Source: Phycisphaerae bacterium
Lineage (GTDB): Bacteria; Planctomycetota; Phycisphaerae; Phycisphaerales; SM1A02
Length of the DNA: 64,000 bases
Direction: 5' to 3'
Assembly: GCA_016795035.1 (NCBI GenBank)
Contig: JAEUIT010000068.1
Location: 1 to 64,000, forward strand
The notes under the pieces were generated by a model. That model had not been told where the DNA came from. It saw only the letters and a program-made list of their open reading frames with translations, and made no database searches. Position numbers and translations under genes: made by a program. Within the stretch, counting starts at the first letter, position 1; every line of letters starts with the position of its first letter. Positions 8,494 through 16,669 of this stretch are shown one piece after another.

Positions 8494-10134
8494 TCACTCC
8501 GATTGCCACCGATACTCGATTGCCTCACCGTTAGTCCGGTCCATGCGTAGGAGCGTGAACTCCAGCGCGGCCTTCCACGTCGAGTCGACCGCACGTGCGT
8601 TGGCCCACAACAATCGAGCGTTCGGGTCGCCGAGAATCGCATCAGGCGGGGTGGGCAGGCGATCGGATGCGCCCTCGACCGGATCGAAGCGCACGGTCAA
8701 CTGGTCCGGCCAACCGCCGCGGGGCGCCGCGAGAAGAACTCCAAATCGACGCCGAGAGAGCACCGTCGTCGCATATCCAAGGTCGCACCATGCATCGTCG
8801 ATCATCACGGTCCAGCGGCCTCGTATCTGCGTTGACGCGTTGTTCGTCAACAGGAGGTGCACAGCGTCTCTCTCGCCACATTCAGCTACAAGGAGGGAGA
8901 GGTTCGAGATTGGCGCACTCACCTGCTCGCGCGGGGACACGCTCAGATCAGGCAAGACTTCCAGACCTGCAACGACGTCATATCGCAACGTCTCTCGCCG
9001 CCTTTGGTCCGAGATACGAATTGATCCAGAGTCCGCGGAGTCGTCGACCGTCCAGGCGAACGCAGGTCCCTCCCACTCCACGACGACCTCATCGCTTCCG
9101 AGTTCATCCGATGCGAGAAAGAGACCGAACGGCGGACGGTATCTCCCGTAGTTCGATGGCAACGACAGTCCCACGTCCTCGGTTCGACGCGTGATCGACA
9201 CGATCCGGCAAAGCGATGCCCTCGTGCCGAAGCGGTCAACCACACGAACGCCCAAGACAGTTCCCGGATTTACTTGCGGAGCGATGACGACCCGCAGCGA
9301 TTCGTTCGTGGTTCGAGTGGCCTCCTGCATCCACTGCGCATCGACGTAGCCGAGCTCGAAAAGAAGCTGGGCCAGGATCACAGCCCCCTGAGGCGATCGA
9401 ATGGACGGTCGATAGTCGAATTTCCCCTGAAGCATCTCGCGGCTGAGCTGGCGAAGAAGCTCGATCTCCGTCTCCGTCACGTGCGCGTCGGGACGCTCGG
9501 TCTTGAGCGATTCGAGAATCGCGTCAAACATCACGTCCGCCGCGACGACACTGTTACGAAAGGCGGCTATCCGAACCGACATCGACGGCGGCGTCATGTG
9601 CGGGCTGCCAACCCCCGGCACGCGGCCGATGTTGCGGATATCGCGGGGCGGCGCCAGCGCGTCTGCGACTTCGATCTCGGCGCTCTCTCGATCCACGTGC
9701 GACGCCGGCTGAAAGAGGTGCCAACGTCGCATGGTGTCGTGCCCGACGCGCATGACTTCGAGCGCCATCCAGATCGCCAGCAACCCGCCGCCGAAGAGCA
9801 CGACCGGGGCCGTGATCGCCGTCGTGAAGCCCTGTCGGCGAAACCGGAGCCAGCGCACCGCGTTGCGTCGGACGAGTCCGTAGCCGCACTCCGGACAGAC
9901 GTCGGGAATCGAATGACCGCTGCTGCGAAGGTTTGTCCGACAACGTCGACAGTGTGGCGCGACCAAGGTTGGGCGTCCGCGCAGCGCCCAGAATCCGCCG
10001 AGCATGAAGGCGACGGCCAACGCACCAGCGAGAATGCCTGCGATGAGCGCCGACCATTCCCCGACGATGAACGAGGTCATCATGTGGACCGTGTCGACGA
10101 CACTCGTCGGAATCGGAATCTCGAAGAAGGTCAT
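8494..10134 (-). CDS. Membrane protein with zinc ribbon, unknown function
   Basis: A 546-residue protein. A first membrane segment (about residues 25-50, ALIAGILAGALAVAFMLGG) is followed by a treble-clef-like zinc ribbon, CRRCRTNLRSSGHSIPDVC and then PECG (four Cys, roughly residues 62-85). A second membrane segment comes next (ITAPVVLFGGGLLAIWMAL, about residues 107-130), then a large soluble domain of about 400 residues without a motif I recognise. This cytoplasmic ribbon between helices is common in planctomycete membrane proteins. Its ATG overlaps the stop codon of the upstream gene in ATGA, so the two are translationally coupled. Both genes share the ribbon-plus-membrane plan, suggesting a related function. 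Confidence 0.65.
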   Translation of the reverse strand: MTFFEIPIPTSVVDTVHMMTSFIVGEWSALIAGILAGALAVAFMLGGFWALRGRPTLVAPHCRRCRTNLRSSGHSIPDVCPECGYGLVRRNAVRWLRFRRQGFTTAITAPVVLFGGGLLAIWMALEVMRVGHDTMRRWHLFQPASHVDRESAEIEVADALAPPRDIRNIGRVPGVGSPHMTPPSMSVRIAAFRNSVVAADVMFDAILESLKTERPDAHVTETEIELLRQLSREMLQGKFDYRPSIRSPQGAVILAQLLFELGYVDAQWMQEATRTTNESLRVVIAPQVNPGTVLGVRVVDRFGTRASLCRIVSITRRTEDVGLSLPSNYGRYRPPFGLFLASDELGSDEVVVEWEGPAFAWTVDDSADSGSIRISDQRRRETLRYDVVAGLEVLPDLSVSPREQVSAPISNLSLLVAECGERDAVHLLLTNNASTQIRGRWTVMIDDAWCDLGYATTVLSRRRFGVLLAAPRGGWPDQLTVRFDPVEGASDRLPTPPDAILGDPNARLLWANARAVDSTWKAALEFTLLRMDRTNGEAIEYRWQSE

Positions 10135-11129
10135 GGCGCCGCGTCCCCCGCTGCGCTGCCTGCCGTCGTACCGCGGGGGAAGTGTGCTTCATGCCTCACC
10201 GGAATCGCGATCGCGTCGATCCCCCACTCTTCCGGAGGCGCGGCCGAGTCCACGCGCGGATCTGCGACCGCCGCCAGACCAGCGCGAGTACACACCAAGT
10301 AGCCCTCGACGACAACGCAGAGATCGGGTGTCGAGCCGTCGGTTTGCGGCACCGTCACGCGCGCGGCGGGACTGTGGGGGAGGATGATCCGCGACGGCTC
10401 TCCTTCGAACACCTCCGATTGCACCGGCACCTCGATGGAATCGACGGTGACGCTCGTGAGACGGAAGAACCACATTCGATTTCCGAATTGCGATTGCGCC
10501 ATTCGCGGCTGGATGAGCACCGTGTCCCCCGGAGACGCTCCCAGCGACTCTTTCGCAAGCGTGACGAACACGTCGAAGTTCAACATCGGATTCGCGAGTC
10601 GAGCCGCCTCGAAGGGACTCTCTGTCCATTCCGATCGCACGCCATCCACGAAGAGCTGGTGCTCCTCCGAGTATGGGAGCGCCGCGGCGTAGGCCGCCAA
10701 GAAGGCGTCGGCGTAGGCCGCGTCGTCAAGCTCTCCCCGCGATCGACGACTGTCGACCGCGCGGTGCGCCCACGAGTACTGCCCACGCAACCCCGCGTTC
10801 ACCACGGCCATTGGCACGAGGTCCCACCACGTCCGCCCGGTGTCGTCCATCCACCGCGAGAGACCGGCGAGGCCCGCAGCCAATCCGACGACGAGGACGC
10901 CCACGACCGCCACCCGCGGCCGTCGAATCCGCCCGCGCGTGCGCACCGCGCCCGCGCGGTCGAGCCGCGCGCCGCAGGCGCAGACGGGCGGCGAGTCCCA
11001 TGCCGCAGGCCGCGCGTCCGCGTTGCAGGCGCTGCAGGTCGGCCGGCTCTGATCCGGGCGGCCGAAGAGGCCGAGACCGAGAAGAGTCACGCCGACGAAG
11101 GCGAGAGCTGCAACGACGAAGAGCGTCAC
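10131..11129 (-). CDS. Membrane protein with zinc-ribbon-like Cys cluster, unknown function
   Basis: A 332-residue protein starting at a GTG (11129); an ATG 5 bp upstream is followed at once by a stop. The N-terminal hydrophobic segment FVVAALAFVGVTLLGLGLFG is followed by Cys pairs CSAC and CACG (about residues 32-51), a probable zinc ribbon, then a second membrane segment VAVVGVLVVGLAAGLAGL (about residues 73-92). The remaining ~230 residues are soluble with no recognised motif. The stop overlaps the ATG of the next gene. An octamer copy is in the first membrane-segment codons. About 80 bp with a small hairpin (GGGCGA, loop, TCGCCC) separates it from the protease gene upstream on the same strand. 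Confidence 0.6.
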   Translation of the reverse strand: MTLFVVAALAFVGVTLLGLGLFGRPDQSRPTCSACNADARPAAWDSPPVCACGARLDRAGAVRTRGRIRRPRVAVVGVLVVGLAAGLAGLSRWMDDTGRTWWDLVPMAVVNAGLRGQYSWAHRAVDSRRSRGELDDAAYADAFLAAYAAALPYSEEHQLFVDGVRSEWTESPFEAARLANPMLNFDVFVTLAKESLGASPGDTVLIQPRMAQSQFGNRMWFFRLTSVTVDSIEVPVQSEVFEGEPSRIILPHSPAARVTVPQTDGSTPDLCVVVEGYLVCTRAGLAAVADPRVDSAAPPEEWGIDAIAIPVRHEAHFPRGTTAGSAAGDAAP

Positions 11130-11213
11130 GGCATGAGCGTACCTGTCATCGGCGCGCGTGCAACGGGGAGTTGGGCGAGATTCGCCCGAGCGCGGCGAAC
11201 CCGGCGCCGTCCG

Positions 11214-13679
11214 TCACCGCCGCATCCAGAGGATCGAGTGACGGATACCCCAACGGCTGATCTTCGCCGCGTCGTCGAAGTCGCGCATCGGCTCGGCGTC
11301 GATGCCCCAGCCGTTGTGCGCGGTCTGCACCATGTTCACCTTCACCTCGCCGTGGTCGCCGGGGTCCCAGCGATACGCGTAGATCGCTCCCTGCGGCCCG
11401 TCGACGAACGCGACGCCCACACGGGTGAGCGTCCACACGTCGTAGAGGAGGCACGTGAGCCAGCCGTCGTCGAGCGCCGCGTTGCCGACGCGCTTGGTGC
11501 GCCACGCGGTCGTGAGTCCGTTCGCGTCGAGCCAGCCGGTGTGGAAGATGTTGAGCTCGTTCCCGTCCGCCATCGCGCGGAAGGCGACGACCGGCCGCGT
11601 CGTGCAATGATTCACGTTTGACTCGCCGCGCGTCCAGCGCGACTCGTCGATGCGTATGGCGTCGCCGTCGACCGAACACCACGTTGCACGCAGGCACCAG
11701 GCGTGACCCGCGGGATTCGTCGCGCTCGTGGCCATGACCAGGCGCGACGTCCCGGGCTCGACCGCAAGCCCGGGCGGCACGCGCGACGTGAGGTCGAGCG
11801 CGACGAACGGGGTGAGCCGCGACCCTCCATCGGCGGGTGCGGGACGGAACCACGCGGTGGCGAGGCGATCGTCGTCGTCGCGGGTCACGAGCAGGATGCG
11901 GCCGTCGATCGCGACGGCGCTCAGGTCGCGCGTCGAGAGTTCGGGCAGTTCGATCGGCGGATCCATGGACGCGGCCGTGAAGCGGGACACGCACCACGCG
12001 CGCTGCGTGCGGAAGAAGACGAACCCGGCTTCGGCGTTGCCGACGAGAACCGGGTCGTCGCGCGTCGAGCTTGCGGGCACCACGCGCGGCGCCGACCAGC
12101 GGCCGTCGGCTTCGCAGTGCCGTAGCGTCACCGCCGAGGTCTTCGGGTCGACCAAGGCGAGCCAGGTGTCGCCGGCTGCAACGACGAGCGCCGGCGCCGA
12201 GGCCGACAGCTCGACGATGCGGCGAATGCCCGCGTGCGTCGAGCCGCCGTAGTTGATGTCGGCCGCGACAAGGCCCTCGTCGAAATGGCCGTCGTGGTCC
12301 CAGTCGATCTTTGTCGTGCCGTCGCCGGCGTCTTCGAGCGTGAACCGGAACGGCGGCGCCGCGAGGTACTTCACCGTCTCGAAGGGAAACGGAAGCCGCT
12401 CCTCGAGCGCCGTCTCGCGCAACTCCACGTTGCGGAATCGCCCTGGCGAGAACCCGATCGCCTCGGGGTCGCCACCCAGCGAGTAGTTGAACGCGTAGTT
12501 CATGAAGGACGGATAGAGCGGACACCACGCCGGAATCGAGTCGCCCTCGTGCGAGAGCGAGAGTTGGTGCCCGAGCTCGTGCGCAAACGCCGCCCAATGT
12601 GCGCCGCTCCCGCCCATGTCGCCCGTCTGCTGCGCCTGTCCGCCGCCGCCGGGCGTGATCTGCATCCAATGCGCGATGCCGCGCTCGCGCGACGGGAAGC
12701 GGCGGTTGCCGACCTCCCACCATGACCAGCTGCCCTGCGCATCCTTCGGCACCGGCTCGTCCCAGCGGACGTGCATCGTGATGCCGGTCGAGCCGTCTGG
12801 GTTTTGGTTCGTCAGTCGCGCGTAGATCCCCTTCGCCTTCTCGACTTCGCGTTTCGCCACGGCCTCGTCGAGCTGTTCGTAGCGGGTGACGGCCACGAGG
12901 ACGTCCTGGCGCCGCGGATCGAGCGTGCCGTCGAAGCCCGTCATCCCCCGCGGCAAGCCGTTGATCTCCCAGCCGTCGAGAAGCCCGTCGTCGTCGGTGT
13001 CGCGATCGCGCGGATCGCTGCCGAGGTCGCGTTCGCGCGCGTCGGGCACGCCGTCGCCGTCGGCGTCGCCCGAGTCTCCCGAGTCGCGAAGCGCGACGGC
13101 AACGCGGAGAACGCGATGCGGCGAGGGCGTCGTCGCGTCGAACACCGTCGCGCGGTCGATGCGGCCGTCGCCGTCGAGGTCGCCCGCGATCGTCGCAATG
13201 GCTCGCGCCGACGGTTCATACGGCGGCGGATCGACGGGCTCGAGCGTCGCGTGCGCCGGCGGCGCCGGCACGTCGCGCTCCTGCGTGAAGCGCCCCTTCT
13301 CGCGCAGGCCGTACGCGATCCATCGGTCGCCGATCCGCACCGCCACCTCGTTGCCTTCCCACTCCGCGATGACGTCTCCGACGAGAAGGCCGGTCTCGCC
13401 CGCTGGCACGCCGTCGCGAAGGACCTCCCACCCGCTCGCCTTCCACAGCGTGCCGTCGCCTGCAACGCTGAACGCAACGCAGAGCGAGCGCGGTCCGTTG
13501 ACCGTGACCACGTCGCCGATGCCGTCTCCGTCGATGTCGCCGATCGCGAACTGCGTGCAGTCCGGGCCGGTCGTCACCCAGTCGTCGGCGCGAGCGAACG
13601 CCGGCGGTGATCCGTCGTCGGCCACCGCGACCCCAACGAACGCCCCAACGAGCACACCGGCGATGAACGGGCAGCGCAT
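11214..13679 (-). CDS. Secreted zinc metalloprotease-like protein (metzincin motif) with FG-GAP and TSP3 units
   Basis: An 821-residue protein with a signal peptide (MRCPFIAGVLVGAFVGVAVA). The N-terminal region has FG-GAP/VCBS-like calcium loops (GDIDGDGIGDVV, GDLDGDGRIDRA). A thrombospondin type 3-like segment follows (DADGDGVPDARERDLGSDP to DDDGLLDGWE). The sequence HELGHQLSLSHEG (His367, Glu368, His371, His377) is the HExxHxxxxxH zinc site of metzincin proteases, preceded by an Ala/Phe-rich active helix. The C-terminal half is beta-rich, with repeated WC and AW strands suggesting a second propeller. The start was set at the ATG at 13679 because it opens a clean signal peptide; the open frame extends further upstream without one. 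Activity is inferred from the motif only; substrate unknown. Confidence 0.75.
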   Translation of the reverse strand: MRCPFIAGVLVGAFVGVAVADDGSPPAFARADDWVTTGPDCTQFAIGDIDGDGIGDVVTVNGPRSLCVAFSVAGDGTLWKASGWEVLRDGVPAGETGLLVGDVIAEWEGNEVAVRIGDRWIAYGLREKGRFTQERDVPAPPAHATLEPVDPPPYEPSARAIATIAGDLDGDGRIDRATVFDATTPSPHRVLRVAVALRDSGDSGDADGDGVPDARERDLGSDPRDRDTDDDGLLDGWEINGLPRGMTGFDGTLDPRRQDVLVAVTRYEQLDEAVAKREVEKAKGIYARLTNQNPDGSTGITMHVRWDEPVPKDAQGSWSWWEVGNRRFPSRERGIAHWMQITPGGGGQAQQTGDMGGSGAHWAAFAHELGHQLSLSHEGDSIPAWCPLYPSFMNYAFNYSLGGDPEAIGFSPGRFRNVELRETALEERLPFPFETVKYLAAPPFRFTLEDAGDGTTKIDWDHDGHFDEGLVAADINYGGSTHAGIRRIVELSASAPALVVAAGDTWLALVDPKTSAVTLRHCEADGRWSAPRVVPASSTRDDPVLVGNAEAGFVFFRTQRAWCVSRFTAASMDPPIELPELSTRDLSAVAIDGRILLVTRDDDDRLATAWFRPAPADGGSRLTPFVALDLTSRVPPGLAVEPGTSRLVMATSATNPAGHAWCLRATWCSVDGDAIRIDESRWTRGESNVNHCTTRPVVAFRAMADGNELNIFHTGWLDANGLTTAWRTKRVGNAALDDGWLTCLLYDVWTLTRVGVAFVDGPQGAIYAYRWDPGDHGEVKVNMVQTAHNGWGIDAEPMRDFDDAAKISRWGIRHSILWMRR

Positions 13680-13957
13680 GCGGCGAAGCGTAGCGAACCT
13701 CGCGTTATTCTCGGCCCACCCGGCACGACCCGCATGGGCGGCGCACGCCGCGCGACCCCTCTCCGCCAGACGACCGGCGGCGGCGCTCCACCAGACGGCG
13801 CGGGCGGAGCGACCGGCGCGACCGCGAGACTCTGAGCAGCCGTCGCGGGCCGCGCGATGCGCGCGACACGCGCACGCGTCACGACTCCGAGCGCCGCGCG
13901 CGATTCCGTCAGACGCGACGACCGCGACGGACGCGGCAGTCCGATCGAGTCGCAACG

Positions 13958-15520
13958 ATGGGAGAACGACGACAACCGCTACAGGTCGCGGCATCGGCGC
14001 AGGCGCCGCATGCGACATGCGTCCCCGCACGTTCGGGCTCCGGAACGGTCTGCGCCGATCCCACGATCCTCGTCGGCGCGGGCGACGGCGCGCGAGCGCG
14101 CGCCGCGCTTGCGGATAACGCGAACGGCGGTCCGGTCGCGGTCCTTGTCCTCGACGAGCCTGCGTTCATGACGAGCGTCGCCCGCGGCGAATGGTCCGAT
14201 CTCCTCGACCATCCTCGGCTTCTCGTGGGCGTCGGGCGCGACGCCGTCGAGGCCTTCGGCGACGCCTTCGCACACGACGACTCCGCGTTGCCGACGCTCG
14301 AGAGGGTGGCCATCGGCGATCCCGCGCTCGACGGCCTTCGCGGCAACGCGGAGATCGCGGCGCTCGGCGCGCATCAGCGCGCGCTTCTCCACGCCCTCGA
14401 CACCCGCCGACTGTCCGCGTCGCCGTCGCGGCCACCTCACCTCTTCACCAGCGTCGACCGATCGACGACCGCCCTCCGCCACCTCGCGCGCGACATGACC
14501 GCGGCGCTCGGCCGCCTCGGCGTCGACGCCACGTTCCATGAGACCGACCTCGCCGGCGACCCGTTCCGCGCGGTGCGGCGACTCGCGGCGTTCGTCGATG
14601 CGGAACCGACGCACGTCCTCTCGTTCGTGAACGCCGCCGCCCGCGAATACGGGCCGCTGGCCGGAGAGCTCGTGGGCATCTCCTATTGGTCGAGCGATCC
14701 CGAGCGCTATGCCCTCGATCGCCTCCGATTCGGGCCGGGCGAACTGGCGTTCGTGTCGGACCGCCGCTGGCTTGCGAGCTTCGCGAAGCGCGGAATCTCC
14801 GCGTTGCACCTCCCGCTCGCGAGCGGACTTCGCTCGTCGCTCGACGCCGCGACGCTCGCGGCGCCCGGCGATCCGCGGGTGGCGATCGTCGGCAATCTGC
14901 CGCGCGCGGAGGATGTCCTCACCCCCGAACTCCGCCTGCGCGCCGACGATTGCCGGCGACTCGCGTCGTCCGGCGCGCCCCTCGATGCGCTCGATCCCGC
15001 GCTTCGCCGTGCGGTCGAGTTCGAGCGCACGCATCTCGAGCGGCGCGACGCGGCAATCGAGCTCGCCCGCGCCGGCATCCCGATCGTCGTCTATGGCGAC
15101 GCGCGCTGGCGCGACGCGCTCGCCGGTACCCCTGCCGACGGCGCCTGGGCCGGTTCGCTCGGGAGCCGTCGCGAATCCGCGAGAGCGTTCCGGCAGGCTG
15201 CCCTTGTCGTCAACGTCGTGAGCCGGAACTCAGAGGACGCCGTCAACATGCGGGCGTTCGACGTGACCGCGTGCGGGGGTCTGCTCGTCTCGAGCCGTCG
15301 ACAGGGGTTGACCGACGCGTTTCGCATCGGCGCCGAGTGCGAGGACTTCGACACCGCTGAGGAGTTAGTTGCCGTCGTGCGCCGACTGCTGGGCGATCCC
15401 GACAGCGCCACGCGCATGCGCGCCGCCGGCGAGGCACGCGCGCTTCGCGATCACACGTGGGACGCACGTTGGCGGACCGTGTTCGACGCCCTCGCGCGTC
15501 GCGCGAGGGCCGCCGCGTAG
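13958..15520 (+). CDS. CgeB-like glycosyltransferase
   Basis: A 520-residue cytoplasmic protein. The C-terminal third resembles the CgeB/DUF3880-type GT-B glycosyltransferases: AALVVNVVSRNSEDAVNMR, then AFDVTACGGLLVSSRR, then ECEDFDTAEELVAVVRRLL. This is the usual nucleotide-sugar-binding block of proteins that decorate spores or surfaces. The N-terminal half (VDATFHETDL, VLSFVNAAAREYGPLAGE) fits the acceptor-side Rossmann domain. The donor and acceptor are unknown. The first ATG of the frame is used; no strong ribosome site precedes it. It is divergent from the protease gene across 278 bp of GC-rich DNA with no clear motif. It converges on the PEP-CTERM gene with a single base between the stops; a 10-bp-stem inverted repeat lies in the last codons. 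Confidence 0.7.
   Translation: MGERRQPLQVAASAQAPHATCVPARSGSGTVCADPTILVGAGDGARARAALADNANGGPVAVLVLDEPAFMTSVARGEWSDLLDHPRLLVGVGRDAVEAFGDAFAHDDSALPTLERVAIGDPALDGLRGNAEIAALGAHQRALLHALDTRRLSASPSRPPHLFTSVDRSTTALRHLARDMTAALGRLGVDATFHETDLAGDPFRAVRRLAAFVDAEPTHVLSFVNAAAREYGPLAGELVGISYWSSDPERYALDRLRFGPGELAFVSDRRWLASFAKRGISALHLPLASGLRSSLDAATLAAPGDPRVAIVGNLPRAEDVLTPELRLRADDCRRLASSGAPLDALDPALRRAVEFERTHLERRDAAIELARAGIPIVVYGDARWRDALAGTPADGAWAGSLGSRRESARAFRQAALVVNVVSRNSEDAVNMRAFDVTACGGLLVSSRRQGLTDAFRIGAECEDFDTAEELVAVVRRLLGDPDSATRMRAAGEARALRDHTWDARWRTVFDALARRARAAA
15489..15509. terminator. Inverted repeat at a convergent gene end
   Basis: CCCTCGCGCG and CGCGCGAGGG are separated by a single T: a perfect 10-bp dyad inside the last codons of the glycosyltransferase, 13 bp before the stop of the convergent gene. 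No U-tract follows, so it may work as a pause, a Rho-type site or a cruciform rather than a classical terminator. Confidence 0.4.
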
Positions 15521-15521
15521 G

Positions 15522-16268
15522 TCACTTCGAGCGACGACGACGCCAGGCGGCAACGCCGAAGAGGCCGGCGGCGGCCATCGCGAGCGGCGCCGGAATCGGA
15601 ACGACGAGGAGCTGATCCTGCGCCGTCGAGTGCGTCAGGCCGACGAGTCCGCCGCCGATGCCGCGGAAGCCGTCGTCGGTGCCGAGCGCCGCGATGAGCG
15701 ACATCGCGAGGTTGCCGACCGTCATCGTCGCGTTGTGCGTCTTGTCGGCGCTCATCGCGCCGACGAAGACGTCGAGCTGCGCCTTGGCGCCGTTGGCGTC
15801 CGCCGCGGTGAGGTTCTCGTGCGAGATCTCCCAGATCGCGAGCTGAAACGCGGAGTGCAGGTTTGCGTTGGCGCTCGACTTCACGGTCGAGTAGAAGCGG
15901 CGATAGAGGTCGCCGATGAGCTGCGCCTTGATCGCGCCCATCGCGCCGGGGGCCGGATCCGGAACGTTCGCGACGGACGTGAGCGTGTAGTTCACGGTCT
16001 GGCCGTTCGAGATGGTTTCCTTGATCTGGGTGCAGTACGTGGTGAGGTTGCGACCGTACTGGTCGACCCACTGCATGCGGCCCGCGGCGTAGTTGGTCCA
16101 GCCGCCGGCGTTGCCCTGATTGAAGGAACGGCCGCCGTTGAAGTTGGCCTTGATGGTCTTGTTGGGGCCGAGGCCGGTGAACGTCATGGAGAGCGACGCG
16201 GCGTGGGCGGCGCTCCCGAGCATGACCGCGGCGAGCGTGGCGGCGATGGCGAACGTGCGAGTCTTCAT
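15522..16268 (-). CDS. Thioester-domain surface protein with PEP-CTERM-like anchor
   Basis: A 248-residue exported protein. The signal peptide is residues 1-23 (cleavage after AHA). Cys79 in TTYCTQ and Gln142 in AFQLAIWEIS match the two residues that form the internal Cys-Gln thioester of TED-type adhesin domains (the YC and Q-x-A-I-W motifs). The C-terminus has the PEP-CTERM plan: a VPIPAP motif (residues 223-228), a hydrophobic helix (LAMAAAGLFGVAAW) and a basic tail RRRRSK, which would be processed by an exosortase. The start is well supported by AGAAGGA upstream. The family is known for covalent attachment to host or matrix amines; here that is inference. No exosortase gene is present in the window. 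Confidence 0.75.
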   Translation of the reverse strand: MKTRTFAIAATLAAVMLGSAAHAASLSMTFTGLGPNKTIKANFNGGRSFNQGNAGGWTNYAAGRMQWVDQYGRNLTTYCTQIKETISNGQTVNYTLTSVANVPDPAPGAMGAIKAQLIGDLYRRFYSTVKSSANANLHSAFQLAIWEISHENLTAADANGAKAQLDVFVGAMSADKTHNATMTVGNLAMSLIAALGTDDGFRGIGGGLVGLTHSTAQDQLLVVPIPAPLAMAAAGLFGVAAWRRRRSK

Positions 16269-16544
16269 GACGAGATCCTTCTCCGACTTCCGCGCGGGCA
16301 GCCCTCCCAGGCATGCCCGCAGCCCTCTTCCCTCGACGCCGACCCGACGGTCCGCGTCGCTCCGCCCCGCAGGTGGAGACGGCGCACAAGCTCAAGCCCG
16401 ATCGCGGGCGGCGCACGCGCGTCGCTCGATCGTCCTCTCTGAAGCGGCCTGAGCCCGGTGCCACACAATCCTCCCGTGGGGGAGGTTCACGTGAGCAGCG
16501 ACCATACTCGATACCCAGCCTAAGGCCAGCGATTTGAAAGACTT
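16269..16544. other. Intergenic region, probable promoter of the thioester protein
   Basis: Non-coding. It contains a short stem CCTCCC, GTGG, GGGAGG near 16470-16485 that resembles a decayed copy of the first hairpin of the composite repeat. No convincing -35/-10 pair was identified by eye. Confidence 0.4.
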
Positions 16545-16587
16545 GCGGCCCGATCCGCCTTCTCGGACGAGAGGCGGATCGGGCCGC
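16545..16587 (-). terminator. Strong hairpin downstream of the aldolase gene
   Basis: GCGGCCCGATCCGCCT (16545-16560) is exactly complementary to 16572-16587, and four further pairs extend into the loop past one bulged T. The ~20-bp stem lies 65 bp after the stop of the leftward aldolase gene and before the next leftward gene, as expected for a terminator. No U-tract is evident. Confidence 0.65.
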
Positions 16588-16610
16588 GATCGATTAGCGA
16601 TGGAGTGTGG

Positions 16611-16669
16611 CCCCCCGTCGCGTTAGGCGACGGTGACGTCCCCCCGTCGCGTTATGCGACGGTGACGTC
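16611..16669 (-). repeat. Tandem duplication of the aldolase 3' end including its stop codon
   Basis: Two near-identical units of about 30 bp (16611-16640 and 16641-16669) each contain the codons for DVTVA, a TAA stop, and a C-rich tract on the + strand. Each unit contains CCGTCGC and GCGACGG, a 7-bp stem around the stop. They differ at one base in the loop plus one C in the C-run. The duplication places a second stop-hairpin just after the true stop at 16652. Confidence 0.7.
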
